A DNA stretch of 64,000 bases from the NCBI GenBank assembly GCA_037179335.1, contig JAKZHN010000007.1:1240001-1304000 (forward strand), given 5' to 3'. How positions within the stretch are numbered: the stretch's first letter is position 1; each line of letters begins with the position of its first letter. Source of the DNA: Cyclaneusma minus (lineage: Eukaryota > Ascomycota > Leotiomycetes > Marthamycetales > Marthamycetaceae). The notes below the pieces were generated by a model. It made no database searches and was not told the origin of the DNA. It saw only the letters and a list, made by a program, of their open reading frames with translations. Made by a program: the position numbers and the translations under genes. Of this stretch, positions 47,661 through 58,758 are shown in pieces.

Positions 47661-48332
47661 CTAACCCAATCTCCTCGGTTTCTTCGATCTCGTTCCTCCA
47701 AACTTCAGCCTTGTAGCATCGGTAACCTTCGACACCTTGTTCCTCAGCAGCCGTCCTTCTGTCCCCAATAAGGCCTTTGTCACTGCTTCTCGTCCTGCGC
47801 CAAAGCCTCTAAGAACGACTTCCAGCTGCTGGATCTCAGCAGTCAAGCCCTTGTCCTGAATCAGAGCCATAACATGACTGGCCAACTGGAAAGCCGAATC
47901 ATAGTTCTTCCGTGCTCCCTTCCGAAAGCCAATATTGCCAGTAGACACCGAGATTAATGGGTTGCGATCTGGGCCCGTGACGGTGATGTGGGTGTTGTGC
48001 TTGGTCGCGTAGACGTGGAAATGATGCGGCTCTTTGTATTCGACGGCTGGCGTGGAGAGGGTGGCACGGCCATCAGAGCTGATGTTGCCCGAATTGGCGT
48101 AGAAGGAGGTCCTGTCCTGGCGTATGTCGTTAAGGAGCGAGGCTATGCTGCTTAGGCTGTCGTCAGGGCGGCTAGAAGTTGCTTGGCTCCTGTCTGCGAT
48201 GGACGTGGAGGGTCGTGGGGTGGATTGGGAGAAGCATCGTGCAGGTGCAGGGGGAAGTCTCGACGCAACGGCTGGCAATGGACATGTTGCAAAGGGCTGA
48301 GCCAAAAGGCGCCGCGCAAGGGGCCTGCTCAT
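47661..48332 (-). CDS. Mitochondrial small-subunit ribosomal protein uS11m
   Basis: A single-exon gene of 223 aa. An Arg/Ala/Pro-rich presequence of about 35 residues precedes a polar linker. The last 120 residues match the uS11 fold: HFHVYATKHNTHITVTGPD, the conserved GNIGFRKGARKNYDSAFQLA, and VVLRGFGAGREAVTKAL. It ends in the basic tail SKKPRRLG. Yeast calls the orthologue Mrps18. It lies on the mRNA platform of the mitochondrial 37S subunit. Its start is 229 bases from that of Tim44 on the other strand. Confidence 0.9.
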   Translation of the reverse strand: MSRPLARRLLAQPFATCPLPAVASRLPPAPARCFSQSTPRPSTSIADRSQATSSRPDDSLSSIASLLNDIRQDRTSFYANSGNISSDGRATLSTPAVEYKEPHHFHVYATKHNTHITVTGPDRNPLISVSTGNIGFRKGARKNYDSAFQLASHVMALIQDKGLTAEIQQLEVVLRGFGAGREAVTKALLGTEGRLLRNKVSKVTDATRLKFGGTRSKKPRRLG

Positions 48333-48561
48333 GGTTCAGGCGGAGTCTGGATGCCAGACTGTCGGGCTGCGTGGTATGGCGACGACAAGACTAAGTGATC
48401 TCAAAAAAGTTGAGCTCGGCAAGTTCCGGCGCGACCCGCGGCCCGTACTCCAACATCCGCAGAGTCGTCGGGGCGAGTCTGCGAGAAAATTGATATCGCC
48501 GTGCGGCCATTTCTTGACTTCTCCAGTCGCGCCCCAACCTAAACATCCCACCCCTGCAGAT

Positions 48562-50205
48562 ATGATCCATCTACGGCCTGCGAGTGCCAGGGCATCGAAA
48601 CATGTCCTGACGAGCTCTGCAGCCTTGCGACCGTCCTGCGCGAGCCCTGCCATCTATCGACAATTGCTTGGGAACGACATCTCTGCCCAGTCTGCCGCCT
48701 CGATACCGCCCCTCCGTTCCAACTTCCTCCCGCAAGATCTACGACTAAGCTTTTCTGGCCTTGGCCGGTCCCGCTCCTTTCACTCCGAGAAGCCCAGTCC
48801 GAAGGCTGCAGAAAGCACAGGCGAGAATAAGGAGGGACCCCAAGCTGATCCCAAAGCATCAAGTGAGGAGCAAGGGCACCAGGAGGACTGCGAGGGACAA
48901 GACTGCGAGGGACAAGACGGCGAGAAGAAGCAGAAGAAGAAGAAGAAGGAAGATGCTCCACCACCTCCACCGCACGGTAACAAGTCGCCTTGGGAGGTCT
49001 TCAGAGAGACCTTGCAGAGCGAATTCAAAGCATCAAAAGAATGGAACGAGTCCACTAAAGCCCTCGCATCTTCAGCAAACCAGTTTACCGAGAGCGAGTC
49101 GGTGAGGAGAGCAAGACAGGCCTACGAAGCTAGCACCAGCGCCGTAACATCCACGGCTGGCAATGTTCTGAAAACTACTGCGGGAGCTGTCGGAAAGGGT
49201 GCTGCTTGGACTTGGGAGACGCCTGTTATGAAGGGTGTGAGGACGGCTGCAAACGCCACTGGTTCTGTCCTCGAGAAGACCACTCGACCAGTGCGGGAAA
49301 GTGAGAGCTTCAAGAATATCAAAAATGTGATCGACGATGGAAGCAGTTCGAGATACGGTGGCTGGGTCGAAAAGGAAGAGCGCAGGAAGGCCCGAGAGCT
49401 AAGGGAGGCGAAGGAAGCGGCAGCGGCTGGACGACCTGGAGCAAAGCGTGCTGAAGTCCTGCAGGAAGACCCCAAGTAAGTTTCGATCTATCGCCATAGC
49501 TTGCAATCAACCTGCTAACGGCCGCGCCCCAGCGCTGGTACCAACGTAACTCTCCATAAAGACGCTGCCTGGAAGGAATCCTGGCGCGAGTTCCGCGACT
49601 CCAGCAGGCTGATGCAAGGCCTCTTCTCCATGAAGTCCGCTTACAACGAATCCGAGAACCCCCTGATCTCCACCGCACGCAGCATCTCCGACCGCGTTGC
49701 CGGCTTCTTTGCCGAGAACGAAACAGCCATGGTGATTAAGAAATTCCGCGAGATGGACCCGACTTTCCAACTCGAGCCGTTTCTGCGCGACATGCGCGAA
49801 TACATCCTCCCAGAAGTCTTGGACGCTTATGTGAAAGGCGACATCGAGACACTCAAGCTCTGGCTGTCAGCCGCACAGTACCAGGTATACGAGGCGCTTA
49901 CGAAACAATACAAACAAGCCGGCTTAAAGTCAGATGGCAAGATCCTAGATATTCGACATGTTGATATTCTCTCGGCGAGAATGCTGGACAACGAAGTGCC
50001 TGTGTTTATCGTCACTTGCAGGACACAGGAAGTTCACGTTTATCGAAATGCGAAGACGAACGACCTCGCCGCGGGCATGGAAGATAAGGTGCAGCTCGTC
50101 ACATATGCCATCGGTGTCACTCGTATCCCCGAGGACGTCAACAACCAAGAGACTCGCGGCTGGAGATTGATTGAGTTGCAGAAGAGCGGCAGAGACTACA
50201 TCTGA
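48562..50205 (+). CDS. tim44: Tim44, mitochondrial inner-membrane translocase subunit
   Basis: Two exons, 48562..49475 and 49533..50205, give 528 aa. The N-terminus is Arg/Ala/Ser-rich and lacks acidic residues (presequence). A charged Glu/Asp/Lys-rich region with a Lys run (about 125-135) precedes PWEVFRETLQSEFKASKEW, the Hsp70-binding helical part. The C-terminal Tim44 domain has NPLISTARSISDRVAGFF, FREMDPTFQLEPFLRDM, ILDIRHVDILSARM and VPVFIVTCRTQEVHVY. Tim44 recruits matrix Hsp70 to the TIM23 channel for protein import. Its length is slightly above yeast Tim44 because of the acidic insert. Confidence 0.93.
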
Positions 50206-51621
50206 TCCGTTCCGTCTTCTGACAATTTCAATTCAATTGGTTGCCAAAAGGCCCGGCTAACAGCCACTTCGATTTCGACAGGATTTGTGTATTTTACTGC
50301 TGCAAACACCCCATGCATAGCGTTATAAAGGGCCCCTGGATTGGCACATTGTTCTTGCAAATGTATAATATGGTAACTGGAGTTAGGTGGCTAGCATCAT
50401 AGGTGCCCTCACGAATACCAGGAGCTCCTGGCCCGGTTCCATGTACTGAACACGTTGGGGCGCTTTGTATTTGGGGTCGCGAAAAGGTTTCCTGCTTGAC
50501 GCCACTCTTCTATGACGAGATTTGAGCTTGCCGGGGGAGCTCGGGTCATAAAGGGGTACGATAGAAATCGAACTCATATTCAGCGTGCATCCAAAACGGA
50601 GAGTGACAAGGAGCACTGAAGCGCAAAAATATGACATGTTTGGTCTGCTCGGTTCTGACATCTGAAATACGAGCATGAAGAAAGCGACCGTCCTGGCCAA
50701 ACCACTTGGTGGGGATGGGTTGAGGATAAATTACTCTGAATCGCCTGATCTTAAGATATGTGCCCTTGGGCAAAACGAGTTGTGTCTCTCGTTGAAAGCT
50801 TGATTCTCCCGCTTTCATTCCTGTTTAGTCTCTTGGCCCAAATGGATTCGTTTCACTTGCTTGTGACTAGCTCATTTCTGGCCACATCGGCACCATTAGA
50901 AGTCGGCATATAGCTTGATTTTGATCTTCAAAGTCAAGTCTGGTTGTCGTCTACTGTGAGGTTTTAGCTAGTTGGTTAGGTTGGAGAAAGCTTGACATGG
51001 CAATCTTATCCCCATGACTTCGCACTCTGGCTCGTTTATTATGACTTCCAAGGTTGGCATGATTGGAGTATCCTGGTCCATTTTTGGTTATTCGGCCCAG
51101 TCTCAAAACCTCATGTTGTTTGATTCCAGGTTACTAGTCACTTGGAAGTCCGGATCTGCAAGCTTATACAGACATTTTCCGTTCTAATTTATACACTAAC
51201 ACATATCTTCACATCGGTATTTCAGACTCTTAATTCGGTTCGGCGGTAACGATTGTATCAAGTTCAAAAGTACGGGTATATATAAACACTACGGTACATC
51301 AAAATAAGCAAATACTTGCAACCGGCTTTCATACCTATGCTCAATACAACAGAGCTTGCTACCACTAGCTCTTACGCGTAAGATAGAAAAGCACCAGTCT
51401 TTCTACCGTCTTTGCAAACTTGCCCCTCCTTCTGCTAAGATTCTTTGGAGCATTGAAGCTCACTCGGGAGACGCTCATCTCTCTAGTCGCCGAGTCTCAA
51501 GAAGAAGTATCCCGTCAAGGTGTCACGACATTGCCGGTGTTCGAACCCGGACCCCCTAGCTGACCTGGTTTTGCTAAAGTGTGTGGCGCGGAACGAGAAG
51601 ATACTGCCACTGCCAGGTCTA
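50206..51621. other. Intergenic region with a possible broken small gene
   Basis: 1.4 kb lies between the convergent Tim44 and kinase-like genes. Apart from the minus-strand ORF pair at 50383-50818 nothing gene-like was seen. The sequence is AT-rich towards 51300. Confidence 0.5.
50383..50818 (-). pseudogene. Possible frameshifted gene fragment, unrecognised
   Basis: Two overlapping minus-strand ORFs (50818..50546 and 50700..50383) both look protein-like near their overlap. The first ends in HAEYEFDFYRTPL; the second, in the next frame, continues PLYDPSSPGKLKSRHRR and ends in LLVFVRAPMMLAT. Together they would give one product of about 145 residues if a single frame change occurred near 50550-50560. 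No intron fits between them. I do not recognise the family. It may be chance. Confidence 0.3.
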
Positions 51622-52703
51622 CTATTGCCGGTCCCGGGCCCAGGGCCTACGAATAGCGGGACCCGCAGTACGGACATGATCTGGAAGCGCCGCGACTTCC
51701 ACCCAGTCCCAAGGCGGCCAAATGCTTTCATGGTAGTGCCTTGTATGCTCATATTCCCTCCTGTCGTCTTCCCTCGTGTGCTGTCGACTTCCAAATACGA
51801 CATAGCCAGCATTTATCTGCGGAAACGTCCAGCGCATGTCAACCCTATTGATATTGCGCCTGGCATTGACGCGCGCAATCGGCAGTATATTCTGCGCAAT
51901 ATACATCGTTGGTGAGAAAGCCGGATCTGCGCGGGACAGCTTCTCTGCCTCCAAATAATGCTCCTTCATGGCCTCTATCGGGTTCCCCATAGGCATCGGA
52001 CGCGGTTGGTTAGATCTGATGTTGCGCAAGATGAGTAGAAAACTGAGGATCTGCTCCCTCTCGAGTATACGCCAGTACTCAGCCTTTTTATCCTCAGAGC
52101 TGGCATTGCCCCAGTCGCCGAGGAGAAACTGCGGGAGCTTCGCGGTGTCATCGGGCCAGTGAAGGAACATATTTTCTTTACGAATCTCTCCATGCAGTAT
52201 AGGTCTCCAGTCGGCGGGGAGCTCTTTGTCGGGTTCGTACCCGTCGCTCATGTAGGCCAATACTAATATCATTTGCTCAATCAGCGCCCAGATGAAGGGC
52301 GCCGGGATCGGCAAGCCAGCCAGGCGGTATTCTTCCATGGTAATATGGAGGTCACCGCCGTTGGCATATCCATAGTAGAAAACATCTCCCTCGGTTCTTC
52401 GGGGACCTAGGTACCTGGAGCCACGACTGTTGTAGACGACGTGATGGACCATCTCAGGGACCATGTGATAGGGCATTCGTGACATGAGGTATTCTTCCAC
52501 GCTCACTACGTAATCCGGGTCGTTGGCCCTCTCACGCCTGTCGCGAGCCTTGCCGGGCCCATTTTTTGGGAACGTTTCCTCATCGAGTTCGTCGTACTTC
52601 TTACGCACGTAGTATTGTCCGTCGTCCATAGATCGTACCAGGAATGTATATCCCTGCGAGCCGTAGGGCAAGGGGTACACTAGAATATAGCCTTCGCCAT
52701 TGC
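51622..52703 (-). CDS. Degenerate protein-kinase-like protein, 5' end not found
   Basis: A long exon of about 360 codons follows a likely acceptor (CTTCTAG) at 52704. The start resembles a kinase N-lobe (GNGEGYILVYPLPYG, then YYVRKKYDE as the beta-3 lysine region). The catalytic loop position has LHGEIRKENMFLHW, with HGE in place of HRD, and the metal site has LLGDWGNA instead of DFG. Thus two key motifs are altered and it is probably a pseudokinase or a fungus-specific kinase-like fold. No upstream exon with an ATG was found within 250 bases; an alternative is a start at the MDDG methionine. It ends in RPWARDRQ. Confidence 0.55.
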
Positions 52704-53505
52704 CTAGAAGTGAATTACGGATGGTTCGTTCTCACGAGACACTGAAATTGTAGTTGTGTAAATATGCTTGATTTCGTAAATGAGGTTTGACTCCGTAAAT
52801 GAGGGTTATTTGCTGAACTCGGGTAGGCCCTTCCCTGAATAGTCGCGGTTTGCTGGTAAACCAAGACCCGGGTACTGGCTTCCTTAAAGTATCGAGTACG
52901 GCTTTCAATGTTGTTCCATTGTAATCATGGTCTTGTTAGATAGCCGTTACCGTAACAAAAATGAAAGCTTGAAGGAACTCCATTCTTTGACTTACTTAAA
53001 CAACAATGTCCACGTTATCTTTGTGAGGAAGATTAGGTGGAACAGAGACACCTTGACTTTAGAGACCTCGACGACGCTGCTGTTTCTGGTTTATAACCAA
53101 TGCCAACGGTAAAATGAGCAAGGGATGCTATCTTTATCTATGCTCGGGCTGCCTAGTATGTTCATGGCGGAAGTTCGTATCGTAGCCTACCTACCCCACG
53201 TGGGGATATACATGCTCCATGGCTTATGGAATTTTCTTCCGAGCAGACTTTTAGAATAATCGGGCTTGCTAATAATGACTTCAGTGGAGCTGCATCGTAG
53301 CATTCAACGAGTACAGGAAATTCTCGGCGAGCGAATACTTTATTATGCACGTCGGAAAAATGATAAGTTCAGACGAAACTGAGTAGTAAGCTCTGGTATT
53401 TTGCCAGGAACACAATATTGTATAATTACAATAAAGTATTCGAGCTTATAGCAGCACATAAGGCGGATAAATCTGGCGAAGCTTCCCAGATCGTTGCTCT
53501 ACCGA
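52704..53505. other. Intergenic/unassigned region, no gene seen
   Basis: About 800 bases, AT-rich. It should contain the missing 5' end of the kinase-like gene if that gene is real, but I found no exon. Confidence 0.45.
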
Positions 53506-55231
53506 TCAATCGATATTCATAGCGTCCTCGTGGTCGAACGGATCATTATGTCTCCTCTTGGCTTTCAAAGTCCTCATAAGCTTCGCACAATCCTTAAAGC
53601 ATTCCCTGTCGATATCCCCTACCATGCTAAGCACCGTTAAATGCCTCCCACACTCGATAATTCTCTGGTCCTTCTCTGCGAACCATTCGAGGTTCTCAGA
53701 CACAAATCGCCGTACGGCAGCTGGCCTAAGAAGCTTATTCTCTTGGATTTTTTCTCGGAGAATGAACGAGTCGAACTGGCAGATATACTCCTTTTCCGCG
53801 TCGGTAATATCTGTAAAGTCGTGAATTACGTCACAGTGCTTTTTGATAAGCCATTCTTCGTCTGGCTCGTGGGCGCTGGGATCGAATGTGGAGCCGGGAG
53901 GAATGCCCTGTCGAAACACGTCATGGAAGGGGCCTTTGTCGTGCGGTACGGTTATGGCCTTCTCCTGGGGAAGCGCTTGTTTTCTCGTAGGCGATTTATT
54001 CTGGTATTCGGGCTGTGGTTTCCGAGATATCCTGGGAGGTAGCTGAATGGGACGCGGCTTCTCGGGTTCTGCATGGAGTTTTGGCATGGAGGGAGAGGCA
54101 ACATCTGACAGCCCCACCCCGCGTAAGGAGATTTTGATTGTGTAGCCAGTGCCTGAACTGTGAGAATTGACAATCTCATATTCGAAGTGGTTGTGTGACG
54201 TTTTGAGATGCATCAAGAGATCACTGTCCATTGGGAATTTCTGTAAACAGAATGTACAGGTGAAACCAATCACTGTCGAGTTTTTGTGTTGGTCGAAGGC
54301 ATAATTCAAAGGTGTGGTGCAGTCTGAAGGTACAAGGGGGCGACCTGGTGTTTCAAGTCGTGGTGGTACTGCCCATGCTCTCTCGATATAGATTTCACTG
54401 CGACCATTAGCATTCAGTTCGTAGGTGCATCTTCAGTTGCTTACTATGGGATCAATTGTTTGGCCTTCTCCAGACGCATAGTGAGCGATAGGCCCAGAGG
54501 CATAGGAGAAGCGCTGAAATCGAAGATATCCGGCGTTTGGGCACTTAACGTGATATCATTTTGCATAGATCCACGGCGCAGGGCCTGCACTATTTCGTCC
54601 TGGAAGCCCTGCGCACCTCCTATGTCTACCGGTGGCCAACTCTGGGCGTTCAAAGGCTCCAGCTCAACCTTGAGCAGATACTACTGAAAGGTTAAATGGT
54701 ACTCTGTGACGGCACTACTGCAAGTAGATTGTATTAACTCACATTAGGTGCGAAACCCCACACTGAAACTTCATTGGGGGCCGACGCTCCTTTTATGGGC
54801 AAAGGTGTCTTGGTCATCAAAGCCTCCATTGAAAAAGTGAAAGGCGTATCGAGAGTCAAATAGGCCCCGCTTCCAGCGCGCACAAGCTCGCAGACCTGAG
54901 CATTGCGTACAAGCTCCGTGTACTTTCCAGCCGAGCTCTTGTCGTGGGCCTTTTTCTCTTCACACGAGTAGTAGATTGACATGGTGGCACGACATCGGCC
55001 GGCGGTCACATCAGGAGTGGCAGAGTGCGGGACAGATGCCGAGTTCTTCCTCGAGATCCTTAGCACGGATATGCGCAAGACTTTCTCGAACGACTTGGCC
55101 TTCAGTACCACATCATCTGGCGTCGACCTCTTGCTTCTCTTGGTGGCTTCTCTCTCCCCAGTCGCGCCGTCGCAGGCTGACCGCGGCCGCTTGAGGTTGG
55201 GCTGGTCGTGGGCGGGAGGAAGGGGATTCAT
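53506..55231 (-). CDS. suz12: SUZ12-like Polycomb (PRC2) subunit with VEFS box
   Basis: Three exons, 55231..54743, 54680..54445 and 54397..53506, give 538 aa with the frame closed. The N-terminal half starts with a basic Arg/Lys/Ser stretch and beta-rich blocks (FAPNYLLKVELEPLN). A C2H2 finger lies near residues 288-313 (FTCTFCLQKF, LLMHLKTSHNHFEYE). The C-terminal VEFS box spans about 419-520 (DEEWLIKKHCDVIHDF, LLRPAAVRRFVSENLEW). A finger followed by VEFS is specific for the SUZ12/EMF2/Su(z)12 family, which activates the H3K27 methyltransferase. The second intron is 47 nt with a GCTAAT branch site. It is divergent from the F-box gene. Confidence 0.9.
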
Positions 55232-55696
55232 GGCGATCGGGCGGGAAGGTTGAGGGTCGACGCGGATGCTGGATCAAAAGCTACGGTCACTGGGGGAGAC
55301 GATGGCGAGAAAGTTTATGGTAGGTAGTAGGTGCGGGGCGTCAGTACGATTTGACAAACAAACATTGAACTGCGATGCACCGGGACGTTCAAACTTTGAT
55401 CCGCCGATGGAAGCCTCGGTGGCGGTCCAGTAGAGTAGTACCTCACTCCCTTCAAGTTCACTTCACCCCGAGTTATGTTTGCGGAGCTGTGAATTTTGCT
55501 CAAGCCCGACAAACCCGCCGGTTTTCCGTCCACGGTCTTCCATCGCAGTGCGCCATTCTCTGCAGTGCCTCGACGCTTCGTCCAGAAAGCAGAGATGCGC
55601 GAGGCTTGAGCTTCTGCACTCAATCGTCATCGACCCGCTGCACGATTCCAGCTCGACCAAACCATCTCCGGCCCGTCCACTTCGCAAGCATCTGCC
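55232..55696. promoter_or_regulatory. Divergent promoter region, SUZ12/F-box gene
   Basis: A 465-base spacer between two divergent genes. ORFs that cross it in several frames lack motifs. The stretch just before 55697 looks like a leader. Confidence 0.5.
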
Positions 55697-58027
55697 ATGG
55701 CTCCAGCCTTGCGCCGACACTCTCAGCGCTCCGAAAATAGCGGCCGCGCGACGAGAAGCGCAAAGAGCGTCGTCGATTATCGTGAAGCCTCGACCGACAA
55801 CGACGCCGACCAAAGCGACGAGGATCCCAGTGAGGCAGCCGGAGATGTATTCGACTTGCACCAACCCATTTCAACCCCCGACCTCTCCACTTCACAACCA
55901 TTTGCCACGGCGTCAAGCTCGCGCCAGCGCGCTCTGCGCTCAGTGAATGCCAGCCGGGCGACGAGAAGCGCAAAAAGCGTTGTCTCGTATCGTGAACCTT
56001 CGACCGACACCGAGGGCGAGCCAAGCTACGGAGAACCCATTGATGCAGCCAGCGATGCCGATGCTGAAACCCGCCTTCCAAAGGAGGCTCGGCGGACCAA
56101 TCCAAAAAGATCAGTGGCTGCAACTTCCGTATCGCCTGTCAAGCAGCAGCGCCCATTACCACAGCCCAGGACTCGGACTCGGACGGACAAGAACAAGAGG
56201 CGCAAGGCACCTATCGCACCCAAACGAGAATCCCGCAAAGACAAAGTGGCGCAGTGTACCGAGATCAAGTCTCTCGTGATCCCGAAATGGGCGTCTTTGC
56301 CGTATCAAGTCCTTCTCCAGATATTCCGCTACGCGTATAAGCCTCTATACGATGGGAATTTTCAACCTAACGCATTGACGGTAGCTTCGCTGCTCAAGAC
56401 AGCACGCCTATGCCGTGCTTTCGCTGAGCCGGTCCTGTCTGTTTTATACCAGTCTCCACCTTTGATTCCCATGCAAACCGCTCATAAGCTTGTTGAACTA
56501 CTGAGCGCTGACCCGGTTCCCATGAGTTTCAACTACAGAGCAAAGATAGAGCGTCTGCAAATCGAAGTCAGTCAGACAGCCATGTATCGTCTGCAAAACA
56601 GAGGACTGCTAAATCTACACGGCTTGGTGAAACACTGTTCACGTTTGGCAGATCTTGAGTTATATCACCTCAAAGACATGGCGCCATATCGTGAGCTGGA
56701 TCACCCCATCAAGTGGAAATATCCAGAGGAGCTCTTCATCGCTTTGGAAGAGAATGTCGACGGCGAACCAACTCGGCTCAAGAGCTGGCGCTGGAGCTCG
56801 AGATTGGCGGTAGATCACCCGCTCGAGCAGCTTCGGGAATTCCACTTGCGGCCGAGTTTCCACAGCCTGCAGAAGATCGCTTTCGTAAATTACCAAACAC
56901 CTCAACTACGAAAGGACGAGGAGGATCCAGACCACGAACATCGCATAGCTGAGTGTCTCGAGGTCCTCCCCGATCTCAAACACCTGGTTTTCGAGTCATG
57001 TACCCTCGTAAACTCGAAACTCCTGCCGCTCCTGCCAAAATCCCTACAGCACCTCGAGTTGATCAACTGCTGGGAAATCACGGCAGAAGATCTCGCCTGT
57101 TTTCTCCTGACGCATGGACATAGCCTCCAAAGTCTCGTATTGAACAACAACAAGTCCCTTAGCTTGTCATTTTTGCCAGTTCTTGCTGAATCTTGCCCAA
57201 ACCTCAAAGTGCTCAAAATGAACCTTATCTACTACAATATTCATCCGGCCTATCATGACTCCGAGCCGGAGTACGAGCATCTTCTGCTGCCTGGGGAAAT
57301 TCCCACGTGGCCTGCATCGCTCCAAACCATTGAGCTTGTTCAACTCAGGCAGTGGGACAGTGAAGTCGCCACCGCTTTTTTTCAAAGCCTACTAGATAGC
57401 GCAGAACACCTTCCCCTCTTGCGATATCTCGTCATCAAGGCCATTCTCAACATTGCTTGGCGCGACAGATCATCTTTCCGCGATCGGTGGGTGGGATCGT
57501 TCCAACGAATCTTCAAGAGAACGTCTCCGCCACCCGTCAGACTCATCTCACTTCGTCCTGAGACGCAGAACCCACCGAAGGATACTGTTCTATTGGAGAC
57601 GACGCAGGACGGAAGCTCTTCACGCCGGGTAAGTCACGGTTCGCTCATGGGTCTTGAGTCGAGCAAATCCGAGCAAGAAGGATCAGCCACAAGCCCCAGG
57701 CGAATGGTGCGGAAGCGTAAGCAGATTAGCTATGCCGAAGACGATGATTCGGAAGACGAGCCACTCCAGTCAAGAGCGGCAAAACGTCGCAGTAGCCGTA
57801 TTACCAAAGATGAAGCCGAGGAGCAAGTTGAGGAACACAAAGAGCAGGGTGAGGCGAAGGAGACGTTTGTTCAAGGTATGTGCGAGGTAGTTGAGGTCCG
57901 TATCGACAATCTACGGCCATCAGAGAATCAGTATGCCGAGATAGACTTCGTTGGCTCAGAACCAGAAGGCGATGAAGACTGGGATGGCACGGCAGACGTA
58001 GTGGGCGATGGCTCGTTCGCATGGTGA
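55697..58027 (+). CDS. F-box/leucine-rich-repeat protein, 776 aa
   Basis: A single-exon gene. Residues 1-190 are polar and hold two copies of a 40-residue motif (RATRSAKSVVDYREASTD and RATRSAKSVVSYREPSTD). An F-box follows near 195-245 (WASLPYQVLLQIFRYAYKP, LCRAFAEPVLSVLYQSP). The LRR region (about 290-560) includes HLVFESCTLVNSKLLPLLP, SLQHLELINCWEIT and SLQSLVLNNNKSLS. The C-terminal 150 residues are acidic and basic low complexity with MVRKRKQISY and SRAAKRRSSR, likely nuclear localisation signals. It is probably an SCF ubiquitin-ligase substrate receptor. Its substrate is unknown. Confidence 0.85.
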   Translation: MAPALRRHSQRSENSGRATRSAKSVVDYREASTDNDADQSDEDPSEAAGDVFDLHQPISTPDLSTSQPFATASSSRQRALRSVNASRATRSAKSVVSYREPSTDTEGEPSYGEPIDAASDADAETRLPKEARRTNPKRSVAATSVSPVKQQRPLPQPRTRTRTDKNKRRKAPIAPKRESRKDKVAQCTEIKSLVIPKWASLPYQVLLQIFRYAYKPLYDGNFQPNALTVASLLKTARLCRAFAEPVLSVLYQSPPLIPMQTAHKLVELLSADPVPMSFNYRAKIERLQIEVSQTAMYRLQNRGLLNLHGLVKHCSRLADLELYHLKDMAPYRELDHPIKWKYPEELFIALEENVDGEPTRLKSWRWSSRLAVDHPLEQLREFHLRPSFHSLQKIAFVNYQTPQLRKDEEDPDHEHRIAECLEVLPDLKHLVFESCTLVNSKLLPLLPKSLQHLELINCWEITAEDLACFLLTHGHSLQSLVLNNNKSLSLSFLPVLAESCPNLKVLKMNLIYYNIHPAYHDSEPEYEHLLLPGEIPTWPASLQTIELVQLRQWDSEVATAFFQSLLDSAEHLPLLRYLVIKAILNIAWRDRSSFRDRWVGSFQRIFKRTSPPPVRLISLRPETQNPPKDTVLLETTQDGSSSRRVSHGSLMGLESSKSEQEGSATSPRRMVRKRKQISYAEDDDSEDEPLQSRAAKRRSSRITKDEAEEQVEEHKEQGEAKETFVQGMCEVVEVRIDNLRPSENQYAEIDFVGSEPEGDEDWDGTADVVGDGSFAW

Positions 58028-58661
58028 GATGCTTCTTGGAGTTGATGGGCTCGGAAGTCTATGATTAAGGTGTTTGCTTGGTATGGCTACATTGGGCATT
58101 TACGTCTGTGGCCTACATAGCATTATTGAGTCGCTGGCTTTCGCTGGGGACCATGATCCCGACTCTAGAATGAACGAGATGACAATGATTTAATGATATT
58201 GACATTTCGGTGCTCTTCGTGTGATACAAGCTTTCCACGACAGGCACGAGGAGTCTGGCAGGCAGCATTCAGACGACAGCTGTGCTCGAGACACACGTTG
58301 GCGGGCCGCGATAGGGGTACACATGTGCAGAAGCGTAAGGCAACAATCACAGATTATAGTGGGAATCGATGGCGGAGGACAAAGAGCATACAGACGAGGG
58401 CGAAGGAAGAAGAGTTGCTGACATGTCGGAAGAGGGGAAACATTGAAGTACAGTCGATATAATAATGCACAAAAAAATGTAAGTTTAGTGTGAAGAACTA
58501 CATGTATCAATGCTGGGACATAACGTGGCCGGTGTTTTTAAAGTAGCGTCCCGCTGCCTATGTGACAACATATGTCAACATAGTAAGTTTAAGCTCGGCC
58601 CCGGCAGGCTAGTCCGAAACCCACCCAGTCCCGCCCACTGTGATCGCCCTTGTCACGACGC

Positions 58662-58758
<97 letters not shown>

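Noticed and set aside
51500..51580. Possible tRNA (GTGTTCGAACCC, B-box-like)
   Set aside because: The T arm pairs only partly, no acceptor stem or anticodon arm can be formed on either strand, and the A box is at the wrong distance.
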